A stretch of DNA of 64,000 bases, taken from assembly GCA_961205875.1 (NCBI GenBank), contig OY540810.1, positions 20,522,001 through 20,586,000 of the forward strand, read 5' to 3'. The notes under the pieces are model-generated. The model ran no database searches. It saw nothing but the letters and a program-made list of their open reading frames with translations, and was not told the origin of the DNA. This stretch comes from Sialis fuliginosa (taxonomy: Eukaryota > Arthropoda > Insecta > Megaloptera > Sialidae). This document shows positions 35,701-48,141 of this stretch, one piece after another (positions within the stretch are counted from its first letter, which is position 1; every line of letters begins with the position of its first letter). The position numbers were made by a program, and so were the translations under genes.

Positions 35701-37774
35701 ATATTCACGAATAATTCATGCTAATATGAAGTACGTTTTTCTCTTTTTGGTTAAATGTTTAGATTATTTACGTTATTTTAAGTTTTTTGAAAAGTTGTAA
35801 TGACAAATTAACTAGACATTATAAACGCCAGCTTGTTATTTTTATGAAAAATGTATATTGTATATTATAATTGCTGAAATATTGATTTTAAATTTAATTT
35901 ATGCGCCTTTGCTTTTAAAAAAAAAATAATAGAAAAAATAAAAAACAAAATAAAACAAGATAAATAAGAGAAGAATATTGTAGTAGCAACATCCCTTTTA
36001 TTAAAAAGTAGTTTTGTATATTGCACAAAACAATTCTTTACTACTAAGATAAACTGGTTTTTATATCTTTAATAGCCAACATTATTTTTGAAATATTCGC
36101 CAATAAAAATATTAAATTAGCTGACATATTTTTACGAGCTAGAATCTAATTAGAAAATCTACTATGTATCAATGTATATTTTACAATCACTGAATCATTA
36201 TATTTTGACATACGATTTGTTAGAAATTGAATATATCTTTATTTCTTTTACTGATAAATAAAAGGAAATAATAGCTATTGGAATATTTTTTATAATTCAA
36301 TATATTAGAAGTTTATATATTTCGATGTATTTTAATGCGGTAAATTTTGAATTCGTAAAAATAAATATTAATTTCATGATTTGATTTATATCCGGGTACA
36401 TCAATAATAAATTTGATTTCTATATATTTGAAAATAATTCCATAAATAGGTATACCTACCTCCGAATTTTTTGTTTTAGATTTTGTAAAAGAAGAATGTA
36501 ATTGCAGTAAAAAAAACAGTTACAAAAACAACAAAAAAAACTTTGCATTTTCCTATTATAGAGTAAAAAATTGGAAAATCCTTGTTCTATCTTTTCTAAG
36601 ATAGTTATTGATGATTTTTTTTTGGTAGTATTAAAGCGAGATATTCATAACTAATATTAAAATGTGCGTGCGTGATTTGATAATCGTGTATTTGAATGTA
36701 GTATTGAAAGTTTAGATAAATGTAATTTAAATGAAAAATTATATGAAAAATAATGAAAATTATTCTTCATATGGCAAGTAATGATTCTTCCTTTTTATTT
36801 TTTTATATTTGAGTTGATATTTCCATGAAAAGATATTTCAAGCATTAATTTATTTTTTGCAAAATTTCAATCTCATCATTTTTACCAAAGCTAGAGCTAT
36901 TGGAATATCGCATAATTTGTTAGCAAAATAAAAACTAAAATTCACAGGTGCGTTTTATTATTATTTTAATTTGTATCATTGTACCATTATTTTTAGGTAT
37001 AGTATTTTAACTTACATATATAACACATTATGATGCACCCATATAGTTTGTTGACAAAAAGAACAATGTGTTTAAATTAAGAAATAAATTTGATAATATT
37101 ATATTTACCACACCATTGTTTTTTATGAATAATATTTACAGTTATAATTTATATTCAAAGTACATAGTTTTGATGTGGGAGGTATTCAATCGATAATAAC
37201 TATTTTTATTGACTTCCGCCATACATGAAACTATTGAGTTTAAACATTTTATGGATATTTAAAATATACAATGAAAAAATTTGTACTTTGAAACAATGAA
37301 TGTCATTAAAAATCAGTTGTGGCCTGCGATGAAATATCTAATAATGTTCATAAAATAACATGTAAATATTATAAAAAGAGACATGAAATAAAATAAAATA
37401 AACAGAAACATATTGATCTTACTATTTATGTAAATGTTTTTTTGTTATATCTAATCTATAGGTACAGCAGTGGTTTCAACTAATTTTTACATTTACAGTA
37501 AAAATTCACCCCCTATCAACTTTTTCAAAAATTGAGACGATAGAGATTTTTTTATTAAAATAAATTATAATAATATTCGAACTATCAGATTCCGTAAGTT
37601 TTTCTAGATTGGCGATAATTGTTCTACATAAAGAAATACGATTGTATACAGGACTCTCTGGTTTTTATTTTTTTACTCCATCAATGAATATTCTATTTTT
37701 ATTTTTTTAAATAAAATTAAGAAACACGTAACTTGAGGGTCATATTAAAATGTTACGTTACATTCATTCACATT
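35701..37774. other. A+T-rich non-coding DNA
   Basis: No gene or recognisable element in about 2 kb. Confidence 0.5.
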
Positions 37775-38250
37775 CAGGGTGTTTCAAAAAGAATGAACCG
37801 ATTTTTATTAAGGAAAAGTTATACAAAACTTCAGCAAAATTACAACTATTCTTCTTATAATCCACTTTTATTTCATGTCTTACAAGTGTTCTATGTGGCC
37901 ACCACCTGCAGCACGGGCAACATCAAGACGATAAGAGAATTCCTCCCAGACGTGTATCAGTATATCACGATCCACTTAGTTGATCGCTGTTGTTAGACGT
38001 TTTCTTAGCACACATCAGATAGTGGGTTGAGGAATCGCAAGCTCATAGCTAGCTCGATTTGTGGATTTCCGCGGGTTCCCTCAAATGCAGCACGGATTTC
38101 ACCACTTGTTCCTCCAAAACTCGTGGTCGTCCTGGATTTTTTCCTTTACAAAGATACACACCTTCTTGAAACTGTCGAAACCACCGTCGAATGTTCTTAG
38201 AGAGAGTGAATTAATGTCGCTGCTCCTTGAGAATCGAATTCTGAATAAAA
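37775..38250 (-). pseudogene. Internally deleted Tc1/mariner-type transposon
   Basis: The 3' end on the - strand is CAGGGTGTTTCAAAAAGAAT when read on +, a typical transposon terminus. The reading frame at 37980-37880 ends RLDVARAAGGGHIEHL and a stop, the usual C-terminus of an insect IS630/Tc1-type transposase group. Upstream on the - strand (38195-38110) NIRRWFRQFQ and CKGKNPGRPRVLEEQ are the DNA-binding N-terminal part. The next stretch to about 37997 decays by a frame change and stops. The two parts join directly, so the whole catalytic DDE/D core is missing. Outer sequence above 38250 is not clearly part of it. Confidence 0.75.
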
Positions 38251-38383
38251 ACAAAACATTGTTGAGCGATTTAACTATATTTATTATAATGTTTACTTCA
38301 TGTTGAAATAGTTTCAAAAACAAATTGTAATATATAATATAGTACTGCGTTACTATTGTCAGCATGGCGTTTTGTATGGAAAA

Positions 38384-38398
38384 GGGGGGGGGGGGGGG
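38384..38398 (+). repeat. Homopolymer G run, 15 bases
   Basis: Fifteen consecutive G just beyond the transposon relic. Confidence 0.9.
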
Positions 38399-39690
38399 TA
38401 AGTGTTTTATGAAAATAAAACATTGATTGAGTTCTAAAGCTATTGCAAATATTGTTTACCAAACACTTTGAATTTTTTAAACTTATTCACATAAAGATTC
38501 TATACGAGTACCGCCACTGTTTGCAGTAACACCCAAGAACGGTATACCACCAACATACAAGTTTTTTCGCTGGTCATGAACACGGTATATGTTTGTAATT
38601 GTTTTTAATAAACAATACTTCATATACACATAAAGGACATGTTATGATGGACGGTATATGTTTAAAATACAATAGTAATATTACCGTCGAGGTGTCGCAC
38701 GCCCTACCTTAGTTCTGTCCCTATTCAAATTACCATAAGACACTCTACAGATATACCTTTCTGCGGTCTTCATGTCACAACCCTAGCCTTTGGTGTCGTG
38801 TGCGTGACAGTGGCGGCTCGCTACAGAAATTAGTCTATATGTAATTTTGTTATACCATAATAAATTAATGTAAGGTTAACTTCTGTCATTCAAATTTCAA
38901 TTTATATATTGGATGTTGTTAAAAAAATAACACTGGTCAATGACTAAAATATTTAATTTCGATTAAAACGTGTCTATTAATTATCAATTTATAGTAATCA
39001 AATAAAAATAATTATAAGTTTTATTTTATTTTTGATGATACACCATATTTTGTTTTAACATATTTTTTTGCTAAAATGCAATACTAATTAGTTTAAAAAA
39101 AATATTATTTTTATCACATGCTAATTGTAGAATCTTGAATAAAAATACAGGAATTTTTTATTTATTTTTTACTATAAAAATTTATGGAAAAATCATTTTG
39201 CTGCATTATAACCTGGAGACAGTACTGAGTAATAAAGATAATATTGAAAATTTTACTATCGGTGTATTTTCATAAAAAAATATCATTACAATTTTTCCCA
39301 TAATACAGATCTGCCCCTCTATTACCTAAACTATGTAGTATAATAGACATTTTTTCCACATATTTCATATGAGATATGTAATTTGTTTTACAATTCAAGA
39401 ACCGTGGAATTATTTATTTAGTTAATAAATATTGTCTATTTTTCATCGCAACTACCTTTTAGTTTCAGTATATTGATTACGGTGAAATTCAAGAGAAATG
39501 TAGAAAATAATTATGTTAACTAACGAACAATTATATTATCTATATATATTATACGTGAACATCGAAAATTGTCGTACGTTTTTTAGTATTTATTATAAAA
39601 GGAGGTGAATGAAACTTATATTATTCGAAAGTTATAGTGTTCCATTGATGTATGTACATTGTACAATATTGTACATACAATAAATCATGC
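38399..39690. other. Mostly A+T-rich non-coding DNA
   Basis: 38480-38830 is a little richer in G+C, with ACGGTATATGTTT repeated at about 38585 and 38653 and CAGTGGCGGCTCGC near 38811. No frame or element could be defined. Confidence 0.4.
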
Positions 39691-40000
39691 GTGTATACTG
39701 CCGTTAAGGCAGGTAAAATATAGTTAACAATGTTAACATACACTCATTCCCCTCTCGCTGTTTATTTATTTCTCCTCCCATTGTTCAACAGCATAGCAAT
39801 ACTTCTAGCGCCACCAAATGGCAAGAATAAATAGTTTTGGTTTTCTGTCAAACGTAGATAATGCGTATAGAGATTTCAATTCACGTTCAATTGCAGTGTT
39901 TTTATTTGAAAATTTTTGTTGTAAAAGCAGGTTAGGTTAGGCTAAGTTAGATACTGTGCCATAGATGTGTGTATGTTGCCGTTAAGGCAGGTAAAATATT
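39691..40000. repeat. Direct repeat pair TGCCGTTAAGGCAGGTAAAATA around a 250-bp islet
   Basis: CTGCCGTTAAGGCAGGTA at 39698 and GTTGCCGTTAAGGCAGGTA at 39976 are near-identical 30-bp direct repeats. Each contains the palindrome TGCCGTTAAGGCA. Between them are TAGCGCCACCAAATGG (insect CTCF-like, near 39809) and GGTTAGGTTAGGC (near 39932). This may be a decayed element or a regulatory segment. Confidence 0.4.
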
Positions 40001-40107
40001 GGTCGAATTTCGATCATACTGGTAAAATTAAATTGAAAAAATCGACTCTTTTCAGCGACAGTTTTAATTTTTCATTTTATGCAAAATTATAAACTATAGC
40101 TCTAATT

Positions 40108-40337
40108 CACTGATGGTTAACCTTTTTAGCTATCAACATGTCAAAATTCTGAAAAAATCCAACTTAGCTCGGGTGCCGTGTATTCAGAAATATTGCGAAT
40201 TAGTATTTTCTAATAACATTTTTAAAGCTATATCTAGACTGAGATCAAAAACTGTTTGTCCGTAAACGATGCGTGTCACCTCTAAATATTTTGGCGTGTC
40301 ACCTCTGACACGCGTGTCATAGGTTACCCATCTCTGC
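40108..40337. mobile_element. hAT-like miniature element (CAnnGATGGnTAACC)
   Basis: The left end CACTGATGGTTAACCT faces CAGAGATGGGTAACCTATG (right, reverse-complemented). Flanks share tctaat, consistent with a diverged 8-bp target duplication. Inside the right end GTGTCA and GACACGCG words are repeated. Non-coding. Confidence 0.6.
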
Positions 40338-40852
40338 GTCTAATCATGTTTATATGTAATGTAACTTCATAGATATATACATACCTAAAACATAAACATC
40401 AGATGAAGTTTCTTTTCAGTAAAAAAAATTTATAACATGTACACAATATATTATTTTTGTTAGCTACATGAAGGATCAAGACTACTTATTTTTAATTAAA
40501 TAAATATCTCATGTTGTCTAACATATGTACAACATTCAACAACAAATCAAAACCAACAAATATACCTACATAATAATATCATACATGAGTAATAAAACAA
40601 AAGACATCGACTTCTTCAATTAAAACAAAAAACAACAATGAAACGTCAACGTATAAAATATGGATATTGTTCACATGAGTTTATTAATAAATTTCAAACC
40701 GTAGGCGGATATTAATACAATAATTTTTAAAATGGAACGAAGGCTACTGTTAATCTTTAACCCGTAGGATACGGCAATATAGAAAATACTAGATAGAACT
40801 GACAAAAATAATGGATTAGTTGTAACTTTTAGTAATATCATTATATCACTTA
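40338..40852. other. A+T-rich non-coding DNA
   Basis: No gene or recognisable element. Confidence 0.45.
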
Positions 40853-40960
40853 GGGATCATCCAGAAATTACGTCACACTTTAAGGAGGAGGATCAACAAA
40901 GGGGGGGGGGGAGAGTCACAAGCTTCGTGACATCGCATTTAAAAAATCAAAACATGAATT
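40853..40960 (+). repeat. AAATTACGTCAC dispersed repeat with an 11-G run
   Basis: AGGGATCATCCAGAAATTACG then TCACACTTTAAGG, 11 G (40901-40911), GAGAGTCACAAGCTTCGTGA. Same layout as the 24.4-kb copy: the GATCnTCCAnnAATTACGTnA motif followed by a G-rich stretch. Confidence 0.45.
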
Positions 40961-42427
40961 TTATATAAATTCTAAGAGCAAAAATGTGAGGAAAAATTAA
41001 TATGTTGTTAGTTACTCGAGCCCTGTGAAGATTTATTGGAAAAATTTCAAAGGTGCATGGAAAAATTTCATATATATATAAAATGATATTTTAATATAAT
41101 AAAAATAATATAAACAACAGCAATGAAAAAAATAATTTATTTTCGTTGATCTTGAGTACCTTTATATTGTTATCTCAATAACAATTAAAACAAATCCATA
41201 GAAAATATTATAGAATTAATATTCCGATGAAAGTGATTTTTGTTAACAAATATTTGTTAGATTCTTTATACATATATCTTATAACATAAGAATTCCGAAA
41301 TATCATAAATAGATACATTCAAAATAAATTAATAATGCGTTGTTCATCAAAATTTGGAAATTACTAATCAATTTTGAGATAAGGCACATTTAAATTAACA
41401 TCATTTGCTTTGAATACAAGTAAATTCATTCAAAATTTTTGTAGTAATAATATACATACAGAGAAAAAAAAATTATATGTATTTCAAAAAGATACCGCTT
41501 GGTAAGAGTTAATGATACTTAACTTCCATGGTGGTACATTTTTATTTAAGTTTATGTACCACAATAAATAAGATGAAGGACAGAACTAATAAATTAAGAA
41601 TAACATAGATATCAAGCAAATGAATAATTTCAAATACTAGTTCTTGAGAAGGGTACGTGAATTATTAGATGCGTTAGACAAAGATATTAAATGCTACCGG
41701 TTGGTGGTACCATGTGGTGGTAATTAGGACTAGAAATATGTGAACTAACCCTAAAAATAATGTGTCTACGTGGGGGTATTCATTACTCTAAATATAATTA
41801 AAAAATAAATATGAAATTAAATTTAATACAATCAAAAATATCTACACATATAAATTCTATAAAAAAGGATTTGAAAATATAAAATACATTTTATCGATTT
41901 TGGTTATTTTTCTTGAATTTTAAAGAATTGATTCAATTATTCCACTCTGGTGAACATTTAAAATTGTTTAATAAAGTGTAATATACAATTTGTATGTAGA
42001 CTAAGGTAATTTGGTTAAACATTATAATATAATAAAATTTAAAATCACTTTATAAGATTTAGTATACCTTGTTAAGTTTTTATCGATAAAAATTAGTTAA
42101 AAGTAATTGGCCTGATATGTAAAACATTTCTTTTTTTATTATTTGTATCATAATTTAATTATTTAGTCGGAAGTGTATTTACAAGTAATCATTGTAAATA
42201 ATAAAAATATTAATAGTAGATAAACCAAAATAAATTAATAATTAATATCGTTTCTATGTTAGGTAATTATATTTTTAATTTTTTTAATGTTTAAGTTATT
42301 ACAAAATCATTATTAAATAATATTTTTTTAAATAATGGCATGTTGTTCAGTTATATACTTAACTAAAACTCTCTCAGCAAGTGAATTAAATATACTATAT
42401 TAAGATTCTAATCAAAAGTACTCCGTG
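40961..42427. other. A+T-rich non-coding DNA
   Basis: No gene or recognisable element in about 1.5 kb. Confidence 0.5.
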
Positions 42428-42663
42428 GTTCCTTCTCAATACAACAAGGAGGGGGGTTGAATATTTCGAAAATAATTCTTGACTTAAATATAAGGTACGG
42501 ATTAAAAAGATGTATCATTTATGTAGGTACTCTATAAAGAAGAAAAATAAGATAATTATTTAATTATCTTATTTTTCTTTTCATATTTTTAATCCGTACC
42601 TTATATTTACGTCAAGAATGATTTTCGAAATATTCAACCCCTCATCGTTGTATTGAGAAGGAA
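42428..42663. mobile_element. Near-perfect palindromic miniature element
   Basis: GTTCCTTCTCAATACAAC at the left is mirrored by its reverse complement at the right. The arms continue through TTGAATATTTCGAAAAT and TATAAGGTACGGATTAAAAA. A second, inner palindrome (about 42541-42579, AAATAAGATAATTATTTAAT and its mirror) sits off centre. The whole 236 bp could form one hairpin. Little divergence between arms suggests it is relatively young. Confidence 0.7.
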
Positions 42664-42870
42664 TGAGATTCATGATGGATAACTATCCGATAGTTACTTA
42701 TCGAAAATTATTAATACCTTGATAATTTCGCACCCTATTTTTCAGTCATACATCAATTGTTATATTTCATAAAAATGCAAAACGAGATCTATTTACCCTA
42801 ATTATACCATGTTCACAATTAATTAAAATCTAAACAATAATACGAAAAGAGATTTAATCAGTTATTATAC

Positions 42871-42994
42871 TTAAACACAACAATAATAAGCACTAAAAGT
42901 ATATTTGTATGATGAGACAACATCCGCCACTGGTAACAATAGAATAAAATGACAATCGGGACGCGCGGACCTGATGGATCGGTGGAAGGCGTTT
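42871..42994 (-). CDS. Candidate terminal exon (unidentified protein)
   Basis: After the acceptor GCCCAAGCAG (exon begins at 42994) the frame in phase with the exon at 43112-43309 stays open for 40 codons, NAFHRSIRSARPDCHFILLL and PVADVVSSYKYTFSAYYCCV, to TAA at 42873-42871. The G+C-rich first half drops to background in the second half. The - strand ATTAAA at about 42857 could serve as a variant poly(A) signal. No family recognised. The acceptor has a weak pyrimidine tract and this is much less certain than the upstream exon. Confidence 0.2.
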
Positions 42995-43041
42995 CTGCTT
43001 GGGCACGGCCGATGTACGTACATACATAGATAATATGTATT

Positions 43042-43108
43042 TGTGTGTGTGTGTGCCGCTCCCTGTCGATGTCACTGCACGTCTCACACACACACACACA
43101 CACACACT
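43042..43108. repeat. (TG)n and (CA)n microsatellites
   Basis: GTGTGTGTGTGTG at about 43042 and a (CA)n tract of about 12 units at 43084-43108. They would lie inside the intron between the two candidate exons. Confidence 0.9.
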
Positions 43109-43111
43109 CAC

Positions 43112-43309
43112 GCAGGGTCGTCTTTATGGGTTGGTACATAAGAGATCGAACTCATTGTCAGAGCTTCATAGATAACCACAGGGACAATTTTTCTTTTGTA
43201 AATTTTCAAATTGCTAGACGTGATTGTGGGGACAAGAATTACTCTATCTACTTGAGAATTATAAAATTCATTTGTGTCCCAAATCAGCCCACGAAATGCC
43301 AGTTGGATG
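43112..43309 (-). CDS. Candidate internal exon (unidentified protein)
   Basis: On the - strand the segment is bounded by an acceptor (TCGGCAG, exon begins at 43309) and a consensus donor GTGAGT (43111-43106). It is 198 bp, and both its introns would be phase 2, so it is a symmetric exon. The single open frame reads IQLAFRGLIWDTNEFYNSQV, DRVILVPTITSSNLKIYKRK, IVPVVIYEALTMSSISYVPT, HKDDP. The composition is balanced and beta-strand-like, unlike the chance frames nearby. I do not recognise the family, and the acceptor's pyrimidine tract is poor. The opposite strand is also open, in a frame whose start lies in the microsatellite. Confidence 0.35.
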
Positions 43310-43444
43310 CTGCCGATTTTATATAAAAGTTTTTTTTTTATAAAATAATTTATACTTACTTGATTACTAGTCATGCATTTCAAGGAATAGATGTAGATAT
43401 AATAGATAGTTTTCAGATATAGATCTAAAAATTTGAAATAGATT

Positions 43445-43790
43445 TTTTAGGGGAGGGTGCGCTAAAGATCTAAAACTTTTTTTGATACCTAGGCTTGTGA
43501 GGTTTTAATTGAACTCTTGAACTTAAAGATGGTGCAAGAAAGTGTTCGAAATAGTAATTTCATTTGTACTGGTTCTATGGTGGCAGTGATTTAGTGATAC
43601 TATCAACGACAAATACTAGAACTAGCAGTTTTTAAGCAAAATAGCGATGTTACGGTGTTTTGTATCCAAAATCGAAACTATTCTGACTTCCAAAACCGAA
43701 ATCATATTCGAAATAATTCTATACCTGAATTCGAAACTGAAACCAATAAAAATATTTCTACCCGTATCTGACAACGATTGATACTTACTA
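43445..43790. repeat. CGAAA-rich decayed repeat
   Basis: From about 43640, TATCCAAAATCGAAACTATT, CCAAAACCGAAATC, TATTCGAAATAA and ATTCGAAACTGAAACC follow closely. A similar set occurs near 46050-46370. It may be the subterminal repeats of a hAT-like element. Confidence 0.3.
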
Positions 43791-44079
43791 ATGATTACAA
43801 AATGATAAGTACTACAACATAAAAGTTATAAAATAGAGAATCTTAAAAATTGAAACAATATAAAGCAGATGCTATGATAATATAGTAAGTAATAAATAGA
43901 TTATACTAAAAATAAATTTATATGACCACCATTTTGACACCCATTGACCGATTGTCATCAAATTAAGCAGTTAAATGTCTATAGATAATGATTCAGTAAT
44001 GACAGATATCAAATATCAACAAATATTTCTAATTTAGTACATTTAATTAAACAATAATTCAACACTGGGGTAGGATCCA

Positions 44080-44280
44080 AGACTGATGCCAGTATCTTAT
44101 TTCCTGATCGTTTTTAATTGTTTTCACGATTGTGACCACATTGCCCTAAAGGACCTTAAGACAGTCCTGTACACACAGACACGCGATGGCCCACGACAAC
44201 GCATCTGCAGAGATGCAACCTATAATTTAAAATGTTTATCAGATTTATGCAACTTTTTTCTACTGTCCAAATAGAGAATA
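44080..44280. other. G+C-richer coding-like islet, unidentified
   Basis: The + strand is open from ATG 44086 to 44274 (62 codons), with HDCDHIALKDLKTVLYTQTR and DGPRQRICRDATYNLKCLSD. Composition is balanced in 44130-44240 only. The - strand also has an acceptor-like TTAAATTATAG followed by an open stretch. Not recognised. Confidence 0.25.
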
Positions 44281-44829
44281 TTTATGGTCTCTATTGAATA
44301 TATTTTTATGTAGAGGCTGTTGCGTATTAGTAATAAATAAATTTCTTGTTTTCGGATGTTAGTTACATTATACCGCGTCTAAGCATTGGTAATAAATTTA
44401 TTAATTAGAAAGTAAATTTTTGTGTGTAATGATACTAATGATTTATAGGAATTTTCAGAAAAGCGTGGATTTTTCAGTGTCATCGGTTAATAAAAATATT
44501 TTATCTGTTTAAAACAAAAACATATTTTTAAATAAAATCTAGCATATATTTTAGGTAAGACTTTCCACAAGATTCATATTGATATTTGGGATATCTTTGA
44601 CATTAAATAAAAATTCATGTAATTAATAACACAATAACTATCTAAAATATTTCTTCTATTACTTCTATTTCTGGAAAATTAAAAAAAATCAAATACATAC
44701 AAGAGTAGGTAAACATCCATTTCCGGTTATACAGAGAAGGTCAGAAAGAATATTTCTTAAATTAAATATATTTCTAATATTATATAATATACATATATTT
44801 TCCCGAGATAAAAAAAAAACATAATGCCA
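44281..44829. other. A+T-rich non-coding DNA
   Basis: No gene or recognisable element. Confidence 0.45.
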
Positions 44830-45005
44830 GAGTATTCCAACGAGAGTCTCCCATGGAGTATTCCGTATGTCACTCAGGGAGACTCGATGGGAGACTCTTG
44901 AATGAGAGACTATAGTCTCTGAACGGGAGACGCTAGTATTCCAAAGAATGATCCAGATTTATGGGTCTATAGTCTCTGTATGAGATACTCGGGTCTCTCT
45001 GAAAA
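44830..45005. repeat. GAGACT/AGTCTC repeat cluster
   Basis: Ten or so GAGAC or GTCTC words in 175 bases, with AGTATTCCA at about 44831 and 44936 and AGTCTCTGnA at about 44915 and 44970. It resembles the GAGAC families at 15.6 and 52.9 kb but has its own period. No coding. Confidence 0.45.
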
Positions 45006-48000
45006 AGCGTAAAATTAGGTAGTATAAAATCTGAATACACAAAATTTTCCAGATAAAATTATTAATTATTTAAAATTAATTGAGAAGAACATAGAATTAT
45101 TATTATTGCTGTAGTTATGAGTTGGGAAAAAAATTCGGCTTTTATAGACTTACATATGAATTATAAGTCTATAAAATGCTTTTCAACATCGCATTTGTAC
45201 TAATGAAATTTATTTTTTTGCCTATTATCTTGTTTCCTTAATTATATTTTTAACATTAGTGTTTAAAATTTACGATATAATATTCACAATATAGTATATA
45301 GCCGTATAAAAATGTATTTTTTTATAAAAATCACTCCATATAATATGTACGTCAGAAATACAGTTAAATTTCAATATGAAAATTTAAGATTAAAAGGTTT
45401 TTCTTCCGCATCACCTGAAATTTCGTTTGTTTCATATCATTTTTTGCCAAATAAAATTTTATTATGATGAAACGAATCTCCATCATGCATATACCACAAG
45501 ACCGCGTCGCCTTTAATATATAATCTCAAACAATATCCTGACACACACACACACACACACACACGCACATATGTCGGAGCAAAACAAGAGCACATTTCAA
45601 AAGCCATTACTCGCGTCTTGTATATACGTATTAGAAATTCACAACCATGATGTGAATCAACAAACCACAAAGACAAGGGTGGATTTCACGTTGTCTGTAA
45701 CCACATTTCGACGTAATGAAGCAAAAAGGTAAAGCTACATTTTACAGGTTTTCAAGTAACATGATACGTCTATAAGATCGCAGCCCATCCCGACTATGTT
45801 ACCCATATATTGTCAGGGATGTTCAATATCTAAGTTAATGAATCGGTTAATTATTATTTAATATGTTTGATGTTATCAAATATTAATAAGACTAGCAAGA
45901 GAAGATCCCCAGGTGTCTCACCAATTTCGATTCATAACTGAAATTCTGAATGTTGCATCCAATTTTACTAGTATATTTAATTTTTAGTTTTTTAATAATT
46001 ATTTTTTACTGTTTAAAACTACTAGGGTTAATACGAAACTTAGTGATACTGACCTTCGAAACTGAATCGTATTTGACATAATAAGATTCCAACCATGACC
46101 TCCCACATATTTTCGCGGGTTTCCAGACCAGAATTTTCAACGAGACTTTTCCCGTTAGGAAATATTAGAAATTCTTTTCACGACAACCAAAAAACGCTTG
46201 ATAAGTTAATGACTCGCCACGCTGCCCCCCTAACTGAGCCTATGGCAAGATATTGACCTCAAAAACCTAAACTGTATCAGAAATAATTTAGGATTTATGA
46301 AAGTTGCCTTTAAAAATTGAATGCAAAAACAAATACTAGGTACCCGAAATAATTTCATATCCGTAACCAAAGCCAAATAATATCTTTTTTTCGATATATC
46401 ATATTCCTAACACTCCTACTAACTACCTTCTATAAAAGTTTTTAATTTTGCAAGAATAATAATCTTCATGTAATTATGCTTGTTTACATATGTAAATATC
46501 AGCATGCGACGTTTTAAATATATAAAAAATATACTTTAAAGATTAAAATTTTACTCATCCCTAGCGTTTGTATAAAATAAATATATAGTACATAGGTATG
46601 CTTACCCATATACCTACACACGTCAATACAATATAGCACATCAACTTGCGGGGATGGAAATCTTTGAGGCATGCCCTCCAAGGAACCTATTTTCAACAGC
46701 ATTCGGTATATATACGGGAATAGCGCCACGAGTATTGGGTGTGTGTGTGTATATATATGTGTGTGTGTTTGTGTGCGAGCATTACGCGCGCTTCGTTGAC
46801 TTTGGTGTCTGATACCTAATGAAGGATATGTTTTTTGTACTACATTTAAAATACCATGAGGCAGGATTTGTTTTTTTTTCTTTTCAAACCGTCGTCGTAT
46901 ATTTTTGATGTATGCTTAATGAATATGTTTAAACATGGTTGATTTGATTTTAAATTGAGTTGTTTCTTCGTTTTATGTTCTTTTTTGTACGTATGTTTTG
47001 GCATATGTGTAGATATGTGTACGTAAAAGTCGTTAAGTTCTGTTTGTCTTGTGGTATGATGGATGATGGATATTTTTTTCCAAAATGAGCAAATAAATAG
47101 CGAAGAGTGCTCACTTTATTACAGTGGTCACTAACAATTTTGAGAAGACGATCACATATAGTATTTTAAAATATATAAACGAACCGGAGAAGTTTAATAT
47201 AATTTATCTCGGTGATAAACTAATGATTCTTGATGACCCAGATAAGCACTCAAACAAAACAGTTAATTAAATAACATAAGTAGCTATCAGAAAAGGACAA
47301 GTTTTGAGACTTCCGCGGTGATCTGGATATGGATCTTAGTTTCTGGGTGTAAGCCGCGTCAATTTAGTCGTGTTGTTAGCCAACACAAATTGCCGTAGAC
47401 ATTTTCAATGCTCTTCTTAAAAGTGCACAGAGAAGTTAGAAGAGTTTGACTCTTCTATTATAGAATGGTACATTGTAGAATTAATCAGTTATATCGATTT
47501 CTTAAGCAGGTATTTATTTATTTTTACCTTTTAAATTTTATTGATACATATTTTCTATTCAATATTTATATTTTTAAAATATATATTAAACGTCATTAAT
47601 ATAATGTAGTTTGTATTCAATTTCTTAAGTAACTTCTTCTGTATAATGATGTATAAGAAAATCTAGATAAATATGTCAATATAAATAAATTATATTATTT
47701 AGTGCAGGATTTTCCATATAATATACATTTGTGTGACACAAAGGAAGGTTGAATGTTTAAGAAGATTATAGACCAACTGTCAGAATTTTAAACAATTCGT
47801 TCGTTTGATCCAAGTGTGCGTGACACAAATAAATACGTGTAGGCATTAATACATTTCGACAGGACACGAACTCCATTTTAATAAATATGCTTTCAATTAT
47901 ACGTATTCTTTCGCTATCTCAAGCTTTATGTTAATATGCATTATAGAGATATTTTTATGATATCTATAAAATATTCAGATAGAAGCATGTGTTTTATTAT

Positions 48001-48140
48001 TGTATATCTTGAGAAATGCTTATATACGAAATTAAAGAATTTTATAAAGAAATATTAATGTATAATAATACTTTAATATTCTACTTAGTACTTTAATGAA
48101 AATTCAAGTATCATAATATTATTATAATATAATAATATAT
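45006..48140. other. A+T-rich non-coding DNA with microsatellites
   Basis: (CA)n at 45541-45563 and an interrupted (TG)n/(TA)n tract at 46739-46779. The 79-codon - strand frame at 45437-45676 runs through the (CA)n tract and is not supported. CGAAA-type words at 46050-46370 echo the repeat at 43.7 kb. Nothing else is recognised. Confidence 0.45.
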
Positions 48141-48141
48141 G

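Noticed and set aside
39925-39950. Telomeric array
   Set aside because: Only two TTAGG units; an interstitial match, not a telomere.
43045-43326. 93-codon + strand frame over the candidate - strand exon
   Set aside because: It starts in the microsatellite (alternating Thr-His), and the - strand reading has the splice signals.
45437-45676. 79-codon - strand frame
   Set aside because: Its middle is translated (CA)n microsatellite (alternating Val-Cys), with no support on either side.
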